From NCBI GenBank assembly GCA_937922785.1, contig CALAJQ010000015.1:1-64000 (forward strand): a stretch of DNA of 64,000 nucleotides, given 5' to 3'. The notes below the pieces were generated by a model. That model had not been told where the DNA came from. It made no database searches and saw only the letters and a list, made by a program, of their open reading frames with translations. Positions 7,259 to 15,554 of this stretch are shown in pieces. Source of the DNA: an uncultured Acidimicrobiales bacterium (GTDB lineage Bacteria; Actinomycetota; Acidimicrobiia; Acidimicrobiales; SZUA-35). The stretch's first letter is position 1; each line of letters starts with the position of its first letter. A program made the translations under genes and the position numbers.

Positions 7259-8935
7259 ATGGCATCACCGGTACGGGTTGTATTTCTCGGCGGTCTAGGC
7301 GAAATCGGCCGAAACTGCGCTGCAATTGAAGTTGACGGCAAGATCATGCTTATCGACTGTGGGATTATGTTTCCCGACGATGACATGGCCGGGGTAGACC
7401 TAGTTCTTCCCGACTTCACCTACCTCAGGGAGAACGCTCACCGGATCGAGGGTGTTGTTGCCACTCACGGTCACGAGGATCACATCGGCGCAATTGCTCA
7501 CCTTCTCGACATTGCCGACATGAAGATCATCGGTTCTGCCCTTACGTTGGGTCTGGCCCGGAACCGAATTGAAGAACGCGGCAACATGGGTAAGGCAACC
7601 TTTGTTGAGGTGGCCGACAACGAGCGCGTCAAGATCGGCCCTTTCGATCTTGAGTTCTTCCCGGTCACCCACTCAGTGCCGAACGGTTTCGCCACTGCCT
7701 TCCATACGCCTCAAGGCGTCATCCTGCACAGCGGTGACTTCAAGCTCGACATGACACCGGTTGATGGTCGACTTACTGATCTTGCCGCAATCGGTCACAT
7801 GGCTAAGGACGATGGTGTTCGCCTTTTCTTGTGTGATTCCACCAACGCAAACCAGCAAGGATTCTCCGCATCGGAGACTTCGATCGGTCAAAGCATCCAC
7901 GACTTGTTCCGGGCTAGGGCTGGCCGGCGCATTATCGTCGCTTGTTTCGCAAGTCACATTCACCGTGTGCAACAGATCGCCGATGCCGCAATCGAGAATG
8001 GTCGCACCGTGGCAACGCTGGGTCGTTCGATGAACAAAAACGTCGCACTTGCCCGCAAGATGGGCTTGCTTTCGATCCCTGACGACAAGCTGCTTGCCAT
8101 CGAAGAGGTTGGTGACATTCCCGACGGGGAACTATGCATCATCTCAACCGGGTCCCAAGGCGAACCTATGAGCGCACTGGCCCGAATGGCCACTGGTGAC
8201 AACAAGTGGCTCCAGGTTCGAGATGGCGACACCATCATCTTGTCCTCCCACCCGATTCCCGGAAACGAATCGAGTGTTTCTCGCGTTATTGATGGCCTCC
8301 TTCGGAAGGGAGTGGAGATTATTGACTCCACAACTCATGAGGTCCACGCCACCGGGCACGCAATGAGTGAAGAGCTAAAGGTTCTGCACTCGATTGTGCA
8401 GCCTGAGTGGTTCATTCCAGTTCACGGTGAGTTCCGCCACATGTCTGGTCACGCTCACCTTGCCAGCCAGATGGGCCTCGCCGCCGATCACATCATGCTC
8501 TGCCAAGATGGCGACTCGGTGATCTTGAATGACAAAGGCCTAAAGCGTGGAGAGTCGGTGCCTTCTGACTACATCTATGTAAACGGCACTGTTGGTGATC
8601 TGGACGAAAGCGTGCTTGTTGACCGTCGCGTGCTTGGCACTCACGGATTCGTTTCGGCCGTTGCATCACTTGCAATTGAGGGTCCCAACGCAGTCTTGAT
8701 GCGTGAGCCTGAGATCATTTCCAAAGGCTGGGTCGAAGGCGATGAAGGCGATCAACTGCGCAAAGAGGCAATGCACACCGTTCGTGATGCACTCGAAAAC
8801 GCACTGTCTGATGGTGTCCGTACTCGACCCAAGCTGGAAAAGGTCATCCGTCGCTCTTTGGGGCGCTTTGTGGCCCATCGCACTCGCTTAAGGCCAGTGA
8901 TTGTGCCAGTAGTGCTGGGTGCCCACGAAGAGTAG
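7259..8935 (+). CDS. rnj: Ribonuclease J
   Basis: A 558-residue metallo-beta-lactamase/beta-CASP nuclease that matures and decays RNA with both endonuclease and 5'-3' exonuclease activity. The zinc motif HGHEDH is at residues 70-75, the HSGDFKLD motif follows at about 160, and the beta-CASP end motif appears as EVHATGHA at about 360. The C-terminal domain matches the family. Its ATG directly abuts the dapA stop, so translation is likely coupled. The family and function are certain. Confidence 0.96.
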   Translation: MASPVRVVFLGGLGEIGRNCAAIEVDGKIMLIDCGIMFPDDDMAGVDLVLPDFTYLRENAHRIEGVVATHGHEDHIGAIAHLLDIADMKIIGSALTLGLARNRIEERGNMGKATFVEVADNERVKIGPFDLEFFPVTHSVPNGFATAFHTPQGVILHSGDFKLDMTPVDGRLTDLAAIGHMAKDDGVRLFLCDSTNANQQGFSASETSIGQSIHDLFRARAGRRIIVACFASHIHRVQQIADAAIENGRTVATLGRSMNKNVALARKMGLLSIPDDKLLAIEEVGDIPDGELCIISTGSQGEPMSALARMATGDNKWLQVRDGDTIILSSHPIPGNESSVSRVIDGLLRKGVEIIDSTTHEVHATGHAMSEELKVLHSIVQPEWFIPVHGEFRHMSGHAHLASQMGLAADHIMLCQDGDSVILNDKGLKRGESVPSDYIYVNGTVGDLDESVLVDRRVLGTHGFVSAVASLAIEGPNAVLMREPEIISKGWVEGDEGDQLRKEAMHTVRDALENALSDGVRTRPKLEKVIRRSLGRFVAHRTRLRPVIVPVVLGAHEE

Positions 8936-8993
8936 TTTTTCTGCCGGTAGTGTCCCCAACGCCGACGCCAGACGCCACTAGTTTGGGGAAACT

Positions 8994-11900
8994 GTGGCTA
9001 CTAAGAAAAAGAAGCGGTCGTCATCGGCGGCAAAGAAGCGGAACACCCAAGAGGCCTACCAAAACGACCGCGAGGTCCAGGGTCTACTCCTAATCGCCCT
9101 CGCCATCTTCTTGGCGTTGGCGCTGTACACCTCTGCAACTGGGCTTGTTGGCGAAGGTCTAGCCAAGCTGACCGGCGCGGTCATTGGCCGGGTGCGATAC
9201 GTTTTCCCGCTGGTCTTGGCGGCAATGGGTTGGCACCGGCTGCGCACAACTGGCGAAGACACCACTCGTTTTGTTGAAGTTCCTCGTGGCGAATGGGCTG
9301 CATGGATCCTGGCCACGATGGCGATCTTCTCGGTTCTGGACCTCAGCGGCGGCAAGCCATACTGGAGCTCTCCCGCGGCTGATTTGGCCAAGGCTGGAGG
9401 CTGGATTGGGGTTGCTATTGGCGGAACCATGGAGCGCTACTTCGGAAACCCGGGTCAGATAATTCTCACCATCACAATGGCCTTGATTGCGCTGGTCTTG
9501 CTGACCGGGCTGTCAGCTGGATCTGCTGCAGATGCTATAGCCGAGCGTTTCGGCATCGTTCGTGAATGGCTTTCTGAGACCATCGGAGCCATCGACCTTT
9601 CAGCCATAGGTCTGGGAGGGCGTGATCGTGAGTACGAAGAAGAGGGCTATGAGCTGGAGGAAGAAGTAGTTACCTCCAAAACCAAGAAGACCAAGGGCAA
9701 GAAGAAGCCTGCACCGGCCGGCGACCTTGGTATGGACATCGAGCCCGGCGAAGACGACGCCGCCTACATCGATCTTCGGGCCGATGAAGATGAACCAAAG
9801 AAAAAGAAGTCCAAGCGCAAGGCCGCGTCGGATGAAGTAGACGACGAGGCTGAATACGCCGAGGCCGAGCCAGAACGGCCCGAGCCGATCAGCGCCGAAG
9901 AAGCTTTGTCTGCGTTTAAACAGGACGCGCCCACGCCGTTCATCGACATTCCTTCGATTACCAGCGCTGAACAGCTAACGCTTACGCCGCCCGAACCGGC
10001 GCGGGGAGAGTGGGTTCTGCCGTCGCTAGAAAAGCTCGAACGGTCAGAAGGTCAAGATGTTGATCGGGCCACGGTTGAAGCGACTGGCCGTCAGCTGGAA
10101 CACGCCCTTGCCGAGCACGGGGTAGAGACCCGGCTGATCGGCGTAGTGGTCGGTCCCACCGTCAGCCGTTTCGAACTTGAACTGGGTCCAGGCGTGAAGG
10201 TGCAAAGGGTGACCAGCCTCCACAAAGACATTGCTTACGCAATGGCCACTCCCGACGTCAGAATTTTGGCCCCGATCCCTGGAAAAATGGCCATCGGTGT
10301 CGAGGTTCCTAACGTTCGCCGTCAGATCATCACCGTTGGTGATCTGCTGACATCTGAAGAGGCCATTACGGCTACTCATCCTCTTGATGTGACCCTGGGC
10401 CGTGACATCACTGGCAAAACCATCATGGCCAACCTGGCGGCAATGCCCCACCTTCTGGTGGCTGGCCAGACTGGTTCCGGCAAGTCCAGCTGTATCAACT
10501 CGATGCTTGCATCGTTGTTGACTCGCTCGACTCCAGATGATGTTCGACTGATTTTGGTTGATCCCAAGCGTGTCGAGCTGACCCAATATGAGGGTCTTCC
10601 GCATCTGCTCACCGAAGTGGTTACCGATCCCAAGAAGGCAGCAAATGCTCTTGCTTGGGGCGTACGTGAAATGGAACGTCGTTATGACCTGTTGTCAGAG
10701 GTCGGCGTGCGTGACATCGACGGCTACAACAGCGCTGTTGACGGTGGCTCCCTTGCGCCCCAGGTAGCGTCCGATGGCCAGCTGAACGACTATCCAAGGT
10801 TGAGCTACATCGTCATCATTCTTGACGAGCTGGCCGACCTAATGATGGTTGCTGCGAGGGACGTTGAAGAGTCAATCTGTCGTATCGCGCAAAAGGCCCG
10901 GGCGGTTGGCATTCATCTGGTGATCGCCACTCAGCGACCCTCAACCAACGTCATCACCGGTTTGATCAAGGCCAACGTGCCGGCCCGTTTGGCCTTTGCT
11001 GTTTCCAGCCTTACTGACTCACGAGTCATCCTGGATCAGCCTGGTGCCGAGCGCTTGGTTGGCCGAGGCGACGGTTTGATCAACGATGGAACCACTTCAA
11101 CGCCCACCCGCTTTCAGGGTGCGTGGGTGACCGAGTCTGAGGTCAACAACATCGTCAACCATTGGATCGAACAGGCTCCAGAAGTTGTGTTCGACTCTCG
11201 AGTTCAGGGCGACGAAGGCGCCACCGGGGCTGCCGGCATGATTCCGGGTGGGACCTCGGGCGACTCTGAAGACGACGACCTGATGCTTCAAGCAATGGAA
11301 CTGATCGTTCGCTCCCAGCTGGGGTCAACGTCAATGCTGCAACGAAAGCTGCGAGTAGGGTTCGCCCGTGCTGGTCGCCTGATGGACCTTCTGGAAGAAC
11401 GTGGCGTAGTAGGGCCCTCGCATGGCTCCAAGGCCCGCGAGGTCATGATGACTTCGGACGACCTGGACAACGGTCGTTGGCCTGCAGCTATGGCGCCCCA
11501 GGCGCAAGCGCCAGCTCCAGCGCCCGAACAAATCGTTCAGCCAGTTCCCAAGCCGCTGGCCAAGCCGTCGACGTCTCCTATAGATGACATCGACAAGCCT
11601 AAGAAGAAGCCACCGCTGCTTTCGACCATGGGTGTTGCTCCAACCGCCGACGCAGGCCCGAGCGCATCGGCCCTAGCTGACGCAGAGCTCGCCCGCGAAC
11701 GGGCCGCGGCCCGTGCGGCCGAAGAAGCAGAAGCAGCCCAAGAGGCAGAAGAAGCAGCCGAAGAGCTTGATCTGACCGAGCCGATCGACATCGTCGACGT
11801 CGCCGAGGACGCCGACGTCGACGAGGACGCCGAGTACGAAGATGAAGAAGAGGTCGAAGGTGAGTACGACGACGACGAAGAGGCCGAATATGAAGAGGTC

Positions 11901-12119
11901 GACGACGAGGACCCTGAAGAAGATCTAGAAGAAGATCTAGAAACCGATCTCGAAGAAGAGGCTGAGTATGACGAAGATCTCGACCTCACCGACGACGACG
12001 TTGACCTTGTTGAAGAGGCAGGAATTGGCGAAGAAGACGCCGATGACGACGAAGAGTTCGACCTCGAAGACTTCGACCCAGCCTTGGCCCCGCCTGATGG
12101 CTACGGCAACGCTGACTAA
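8994..12119 (+). CDS. ftsK: DNA translocase FtsK with long acidic C-terminal tail
   Basis: A 1041-residue septal DNA pump for chromosome segregation. Start GTG. A Lys-rich start is followed by about four membrane helices (residues 30-190), a charged linker with alternating Lys and Glu/Asp blocks (to about 300), the alpha/beta motor with Walker A GQTGSGKSS near residue 495 and a DELADLMM Walker B, and the winged-helix gamma domain at about 761-825. Unlike the usual end of the protein at gamma, there is then a Pro/Ala linker and a tail from about 924 to 1041 that is more than half Asp and Glu, with internal short repeats (EDLEEDLETDLEEE). The tail is in frame and ends normally. Confidence 0.95.
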   Translation: MATKKKKRSSSAAKKRNTQEAYQNDREVQGLLLIALAIFLALALYTSATGLVGEGLAKLTGAVIGRVRYVFPLVLAAMGWHRLRTTGEDTTRFVEVPRGEWAAWILATMAIFSVLDLSGGKPYWSSPAADLAKAGGWIGVAIGGTMERYFGNPGQIILTITMALIALVLLTGLSAGSAADAIAERFGIVREWLSETIGAIDLSAIGLGGRDREYEEEGYELEEEVVTSKTKKTKGKKKPAPAGDLGMDIEPGEDDAAYIDLRADEDEPKKKKSKRKAASDEVDDEAEYAEAEPERPEPISAEEALSAFKQDAPTPFIDIPSITSAEQLTLTPPEPARGEWVLPSLEKLERSEGQDVDRATVEATGRQLEHALAEHGVETRLIGVVVGPTVSRFELELGPGVKVQRVTSLHKDIAYAMATPDVRILAPIPGKMAIGVEVPNVRRQIITVGDLLTSEEAITATHPLDVTLGRDITGKTIMANLAAMPHLLVAGQTGSGKSSCINSMLASLLTRSTPDDVRLILVDPKRVELTQYEGLPHLLTEVVTDPKKAANALAWGVREMERRYDLLSEVGVRDIDGYNSAVDGGSLAPQVASDGQLNDYPRLSYIVIILDELADLMMVAARDVEESICRIAQKARAVGIHLVIATQRPSTNVITGLIKANVPARLAFAVSSLTDSRVILDQPGAERLVGRGDGLINDGTTSTPTRFQGAWVTESEVNNIVNHWIEQAPEVVFDSRVQGDEGATGAAGMIPGGTSGDSEDDDLMLQAMELIVRSQLGSTSMLQRKLRVGFARAGRLMDLLEERGVVGPSHGSKAREVMMTSDDLDNGRWPAAMAPQAQAPAPAPEQIVQPVPKPLAKPSTSPIDDIDKPKKKPPLLSTMGVAPTADAGPSASALADAELARERAAARAAEEAEAAQEAEEAAEELDLTEPIDIVDVAEDADVDEDAEYEDEEEVEGEYDDDEEAEYEEVDDEDPEEDLEEDLETDLEEEAEYDEDLDLTDDDVDLVEEAGIGEEDADDDEEFDLEDFDPALAPPDGYGNAD

Positions 12120-12154
12120 GTCTTCCTCAGGTAAAACGCGACTATCCTGTCCCG

Positions 12155-13093
12155 GTGTCTAGCACCCTGATCGCAGTCATTGAGATAGCGATTGGCTTCT
12201 ACCTGTTAACCAGGGCCGCTGATGAGTTTGTAGAGGGGGCGGCCAACGTTGCTCATGGTCTCAAGATCTCTCCGATCGTCATTGGCGCGGTCATCGTCGG
12301 GTTCGGTACCAGTGCTCCCGAATTGTTGGTCTCGGGCCTGGCTGCCTTTAACGGCGATCTCGATCTCGGCGTCGGCAACGTGGTGGGATCCAACGTTGCG
12401 AACCTGACCCTTGTTCTAGGAGCTGCGGCCTTAGTAGTGCCAATTTCGGTCGGCCGGAGCGTGCTGAACAGGGAGGCTCCGCTTTCGCTGGCTGCGGTTG
12501 CTCTGTTTGGATTCTTTACTATCGGTGGGCTTAACCGCACCGAGGGCCTGATTCTGGTTGTCGCTCTAGCGCTGGCACTCGGCTGGATAATTTCCTCAGG
12601 CCAAGTGGCAGAGGAAGACGTAATCGCAATTGACGAGGGAACCACCGTTTCCAGAGAGCTACTTCGAACCCTGATCGGCCTGGTCGGCACAGTGATTGGC
12701 GCCCAACTTCTGGTTTGGGGCGCCAGCACAATTGCTGAAGACGCCGGTCTTTCAGGTGGCTTCGTTGGGTTCACCTTGGTGGCAATCGGTACGTCACTGC
12801 CAGAGCTGGTGACCGCGGTTACCGCAGCCAGGAAGGGTGAGACAGAGCTGATCCTGGGAAACCTGCTGGGTTCCAACATCTTTAACAGCCTTGCAGTGGG
12901 CTCGGCTATAGCGCTACTTGGCCCTGGTCTCATCGAAGATGATGCGCTGTCCAGAATTGGTATTCCAGTAATGGCGGCAGTAGCAACCATTGCGTTTGTC
13001 TTTATGGTCACCCGGCGACGTATCCACAAGTTTGAGGCGTTGATCCTGTTAGGAATTTGGCTAGTGACAATCGTTGTGATGGCTACCTCATGA
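12155..13093 (+). CDS. Calcium/sodium antiporter, CaCA family (YrbG-like)
   Basis: A 312-residue cation exchanger of the inner membrane with about ten helices. It shows both inverted alpha repeats with their ion-binding motifs: GFGTSAPEL at residues 50-57 followed by GNVVGSNVAN, and AIGTSLPEL near 210 followed by GNLLGSNIFN. These Glu and Ser/Asn residues bind calcium or sodium in the family. Start GTG at 12155; no better start nearby. Its stop overlaps the ATG of the CopC-like gene (ATGA), suggesting coupling. Confidence 0.9.
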   Translation: MSSTLIAVIEIAIGFYLLTRAADEFVEGAANVAHGLKISPIVIGAVIVGFGTSAPELLVSGLAAFNGDLDLGVGNVVGSNVANLTLVLGAAALVVPISVGRSVLNREAPLSLAAVALFGFFTIGGLNRTEGLILVVALALALGWIISSGQVAEEDVIAIDEGTTVSRELLRTLIGLVGTVIGAQLLVWGASTIAEDAGLSGGFVGFTLVAIGTSLPELVTAVTAARKGETELILGNLLGSNIFNSLAVGSAIALLGPGLIEDDALSRIGIPVMAAVATIAFVFMVTRRRIHKFEALILLGIWLVTIVVMATS

Positions 13094-13629
13094 TCATTCC
13101 AAGATTCAAAGCTCTACTCCTAGCGTGGGCGGCCGTTGTGGCATTAGTGGCTGGATCGGCCACGGTCGCGTTGGCCCACGCCGAAGTGCTTGGTTCTTCC
13201 CCGGCTTCGGGTTCAACCGTTGGCGGCGACATCGAACGAATCGACATTGTGTTTGGTGATCTTGTTGCTAATGCTGTTGTCACGGTGACTGGTCCTGACG
13301 GGGTGGTTGAAGGAGAGATGGTTCAAGCTGAAGGACAAGTAGTTGCGTTCGGTTTAGACGGCAAGATCAAGACCGAGGGCCAATACAAAGTTGAATTCGA
13401 GTTTGATTCGATCAACGATGCCGATTTCGTAGAGCTTGAGTTTGCCTTCGAATACGAAGACGGCGCGCCTGAACCTCTTCCCGTTGTTGCCGGGGCGGGG
13501 CAATCAGACTCGACTGCCAGCAACATCGCTGTTGGTCTCTTGGCCGCTTCTACAGTGGGCCTAGCGGGGCTGTTGGTCTGGCGATACCGCAAGCTTGGGG
13601 CAATGAGAGCCCAGGCCGAATCTCCCTAG
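13090..13629 (+). CDS. CopC-domain exported protein with C-terminal anchor
   Basis: A 179-residue protein; ATG 13090 is chosen because it overlaps the exchanger's stop and starts a clean signal peptide (hydrophobic segment then VALAHAE). The mature protein begins with His, as in copper-resistance protein CopC (AHAEVLGSSPASGSTV), followed by strands of the CopC beta-sandwich (IDIVFGDLV, VVTVTGPDG). The end of the domain departs from CopC: a short acidic stretch (EFAFEYEDGAPEP), a linker and one membrane helix with a positively charged tail (WRYRKLGAMRAQ). Such YcnJ/CopC-like proteins act in copper handling at the cell surface, but only the N-terminal His of the metal sites is clear here. Confidence 0.75.
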   Translation: MIIPRFKALLLAWAAVVALVAGSATVALAHAEVLGSSPASGSTVGGDIERIDIVFGDLVANAVVTVTGPDGVVEGEMVQAEGQVVAFGLDGKIKTEGQYKVEFEFDSINDADFVELEFAFEYEDGAPEPLPVVAGAGQSDSTASNIAVGLLAASTVGLAGLLVWRYRKLGAMRAQAESP

Positions 13630-13655
13630 CTGAACCACGGTAACCTTCACGAGCC

Positions 13656-14912
13656 GTGACTTCTTCGACTACATCTAACCAAGGATCCTCTTACTGGGTC
13701 GAGACTTTGGGCTGCCCCAAGAATCAGGTCGATTCAGACAAGTTGGTTGGGACGCTAGTTGCAGATGGAATGGTCGCTGCTACATCAGCCGAGGAGGCTG
13801 ACCTAGTAGTTGTGAATACCTGTGCCTTTGTTGACGAAGCTCGCAAAGAGAGCATCGACACAATTTTGACCTTGGGGGAGAACAGGCGAGAAGGTTCTGA
13901 GCTGGTTGTCACCGGCTGCTTAGCCGAGCGTTACGGAGACGATCTGGCAGAGGCACTACCCGAAGCCGATCACGTTGCCCCCTTTGGTGTTCCGGTGACG
14001 TTAAGCGCAACACGGTCAAGCAACTCTTTTGACCTCCTCAACCTCCCTCGCCCCAAGGCCACAGCCCCTTGGGCCTATGTGAAAGTGGCAGAAGGGTGCG
14101 ACCGGGCCTGTGGATTCTGCGCAATCCCTACGTTCAGAGGCAAGCAGCGCAGCCGATCGGTGGCCGACATTCTGGGCGAAGTGGAACAGCTTGAAGCCAA
14201 AGAGATCGTCCTTGTAGCCCAGGACTTGGCGTCGTTTGGGCGAGACCAAGGTCAGGGCGAGCGCCAGATCGTGCCGCTGATAAAGAGCGTTGCCGAACTA
14301 ACTGACTGGGTTCGCCTCCTTTATCTGTACCCGTCGGATCTAACCGACGAACTCATCGACACGATTTGTTCCACCGAAGTTCCCTACTTCGACCTGTCGC
14401 TGCAGCATGTAAGTCCGCCGCTCATGAGACGTATGCGGCGATGGGGTAACGGCGAGCTGTTCGAGGAACGAATCAAGGCAATCCGCCAGCGAGAGCCTGA
14501 TGCAGCGTTCCGATCAAACTTTATTGTCGGCTACCCAGGTGAAACCGAAGCAGATCACGATGCTCTTATTCGCTTTGTTGAAAATGCCCAGCTGGACTGG
14601 TGTGGTTTCTTCTCTTACTCGGTTGAAGAAGGCACCTACGCTGCGGATTTGGACGGAGCGGTTGCCGAATCGCTGATGAACGAGCGACTTGGCGAACTGC
14701 GAGAAATGCAAGACTCAATCACAGCCTCACGCCGAGACCTTCTGGTCGGTTCGTCAACCAAGGTCTTGGTCGACGAACCGGGCATCGCTCGGTCAGCCCG
14801 AGAGGCACCAGAGATTGACGGCATTGTTGAGGTCCCAACCGATCTTGAGGTTGGAGAATTCCTCAACGTCACGATCACTGCCTCAAACGGTCCCGATTTG
14901 GAAGCCAGCTAG
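13656..14912 (+). CDS. rimO: Ribosomal protein S12 methylthiotransferase
   Basis: A radical-SAM enzyme that adds a methylthio group to an aspartate of ribosomal protein S12. The 418-residue protein has the N-terminal iron-sulfur domain with three Cys (ETLGCPKNQVDSDKL, NTCAFVDEA, VTGCLAER), the radical-SAM CxxxCxxC motif (EGCDRACGFCAIPTFRGKQ) and a C-terminal TRAM-like domain that is a little short. The GCPKNQVDSD signature separates RimO from MiaB, which is also in the window at 24423. Start GTG. pgsA follows after three bases. Confidence 0.93.
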   Translation: MTSSTTSNQGSSYWVETLGCPKNQVDSDKLVGTLVADGMVAATSAEEADLVVVNTCAFVDEARKESIDTILTLGENRREGSELVVTGCLAERYGDDLAEALPEADHVAPFGVPVTLSATRSSNSFDLLNLPRPKATAPWAYVKVAEGCDRACGFCAIPTFRGKQRSRSVADILGEVEQLEAKEIVLVAQDLASFGRDQGQGERQIVPLIKSVAELTDWVRLLYLYPSDLTDELIDTICSTEVPYFDLSLQHVSPPLMRRMRRWGNGELFEERIKAIRQREPDAAFRSNFIVGYPGETEADHDALIRFVENAQLDWCGFFSYSVEEGTYAADLDGAVAESLMNERLGELREMQDSITASRRDLLVGSSTKVLVDEPGIARSAREAPEIDGIVEVPTDLEVGEFLNVTITASNGPDLEAS

Positions 14913-14915
14913 TTA

Positions 14916-15506
14916 ATGAACTCCAGCGACGGCACTGCCAAGATGGATCTGATCGGTAGCGACCGTTGGGCGTTGGGCGCCAACGCCCTCACGATCATCC
15001 GGTTCATCTCAGCACCCATCTTCGCCTGGATGATTCTCAGTGATAACCCTTCCTGGATCTCCTTTGCCTTTGGTTGGTTCCTAGGCGCTACCGATTGGTT
15101 TGATGGCCGCTTGGCTCGGCGGGCAACTCCAACCAAGTTTGGCGCCTTCTTTGACCCGCTGGCTGACAAACTGGTTGTGCTGTTGTCGGGATTTGCGCTG
15201 GTCTCTGTTGGAGTCTTCCACTGGCTTCCGATGACACTGATTCTTATTCGCGAGGTCGGAATCCAGCTTTACCGCACCTACTGGAGCCGGCGCGGGTTGT
15301 CGATTCCCGCCCGACCTTCGGCCAAGTACAAGGTGTTTGTTCAAGGGCTTGCAATAGTGGCCGGAGTGTTCCCGTTGTTGGAGAACAACTTCTGGGTGGC
15401 AGAAGTCATTTTGTGGATAGCGGTTGCATTTACCCTGGTCAGTGGGGCTCAGTACGTCGTCGACGGCCGGGGAGCTATGAGCACCACCGGCGAGCGTGAG
15501 TCCTAG
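14916..15506 (+). CDS. pgsA: CDP-alcohol phosphatidyltransferase, PgsA-like
   Basis: A 196-residue membrane enzyme of phospholipid synthesis, most likely phosphatidylglycerophosphate synthase. The CDP-alcohol phosphatidyltransferase motif is intact: DWFDGRLARR, seven residues on GAFFDPLADK, which supplies the four Asp that bind metal and CDP. Several membrane helices follow. It begins three bases after rimO, an association common in actinobacteria next to recA and cinA. The exact head-group acceptor (glycerol-3-phosphate or another alcohol) is inferred from family context. Confidence 0.88.
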   Translation: MNSSDGTAKMDLIGSDRWALGANALTIIRFISAPIFAWMILSDNPSWISFAFGWFLGATDWFDGRLARRATPTKFGAFFDPLADKLVVLLSGFALVSVGVFHWLPMTLILIREVGIQLYRTYWSRRGLSIPARPSAKYKVFVQGLAIVAGVFPLLENNFWVAEVILWIAVAFTLVSGAQYVVDGRGAMSTTGERES

Positions 15507-15554
15507 ACACTTGCCATAAGCCACAGCAGTGTTGTGTGCGTTTAGGATCATTTG

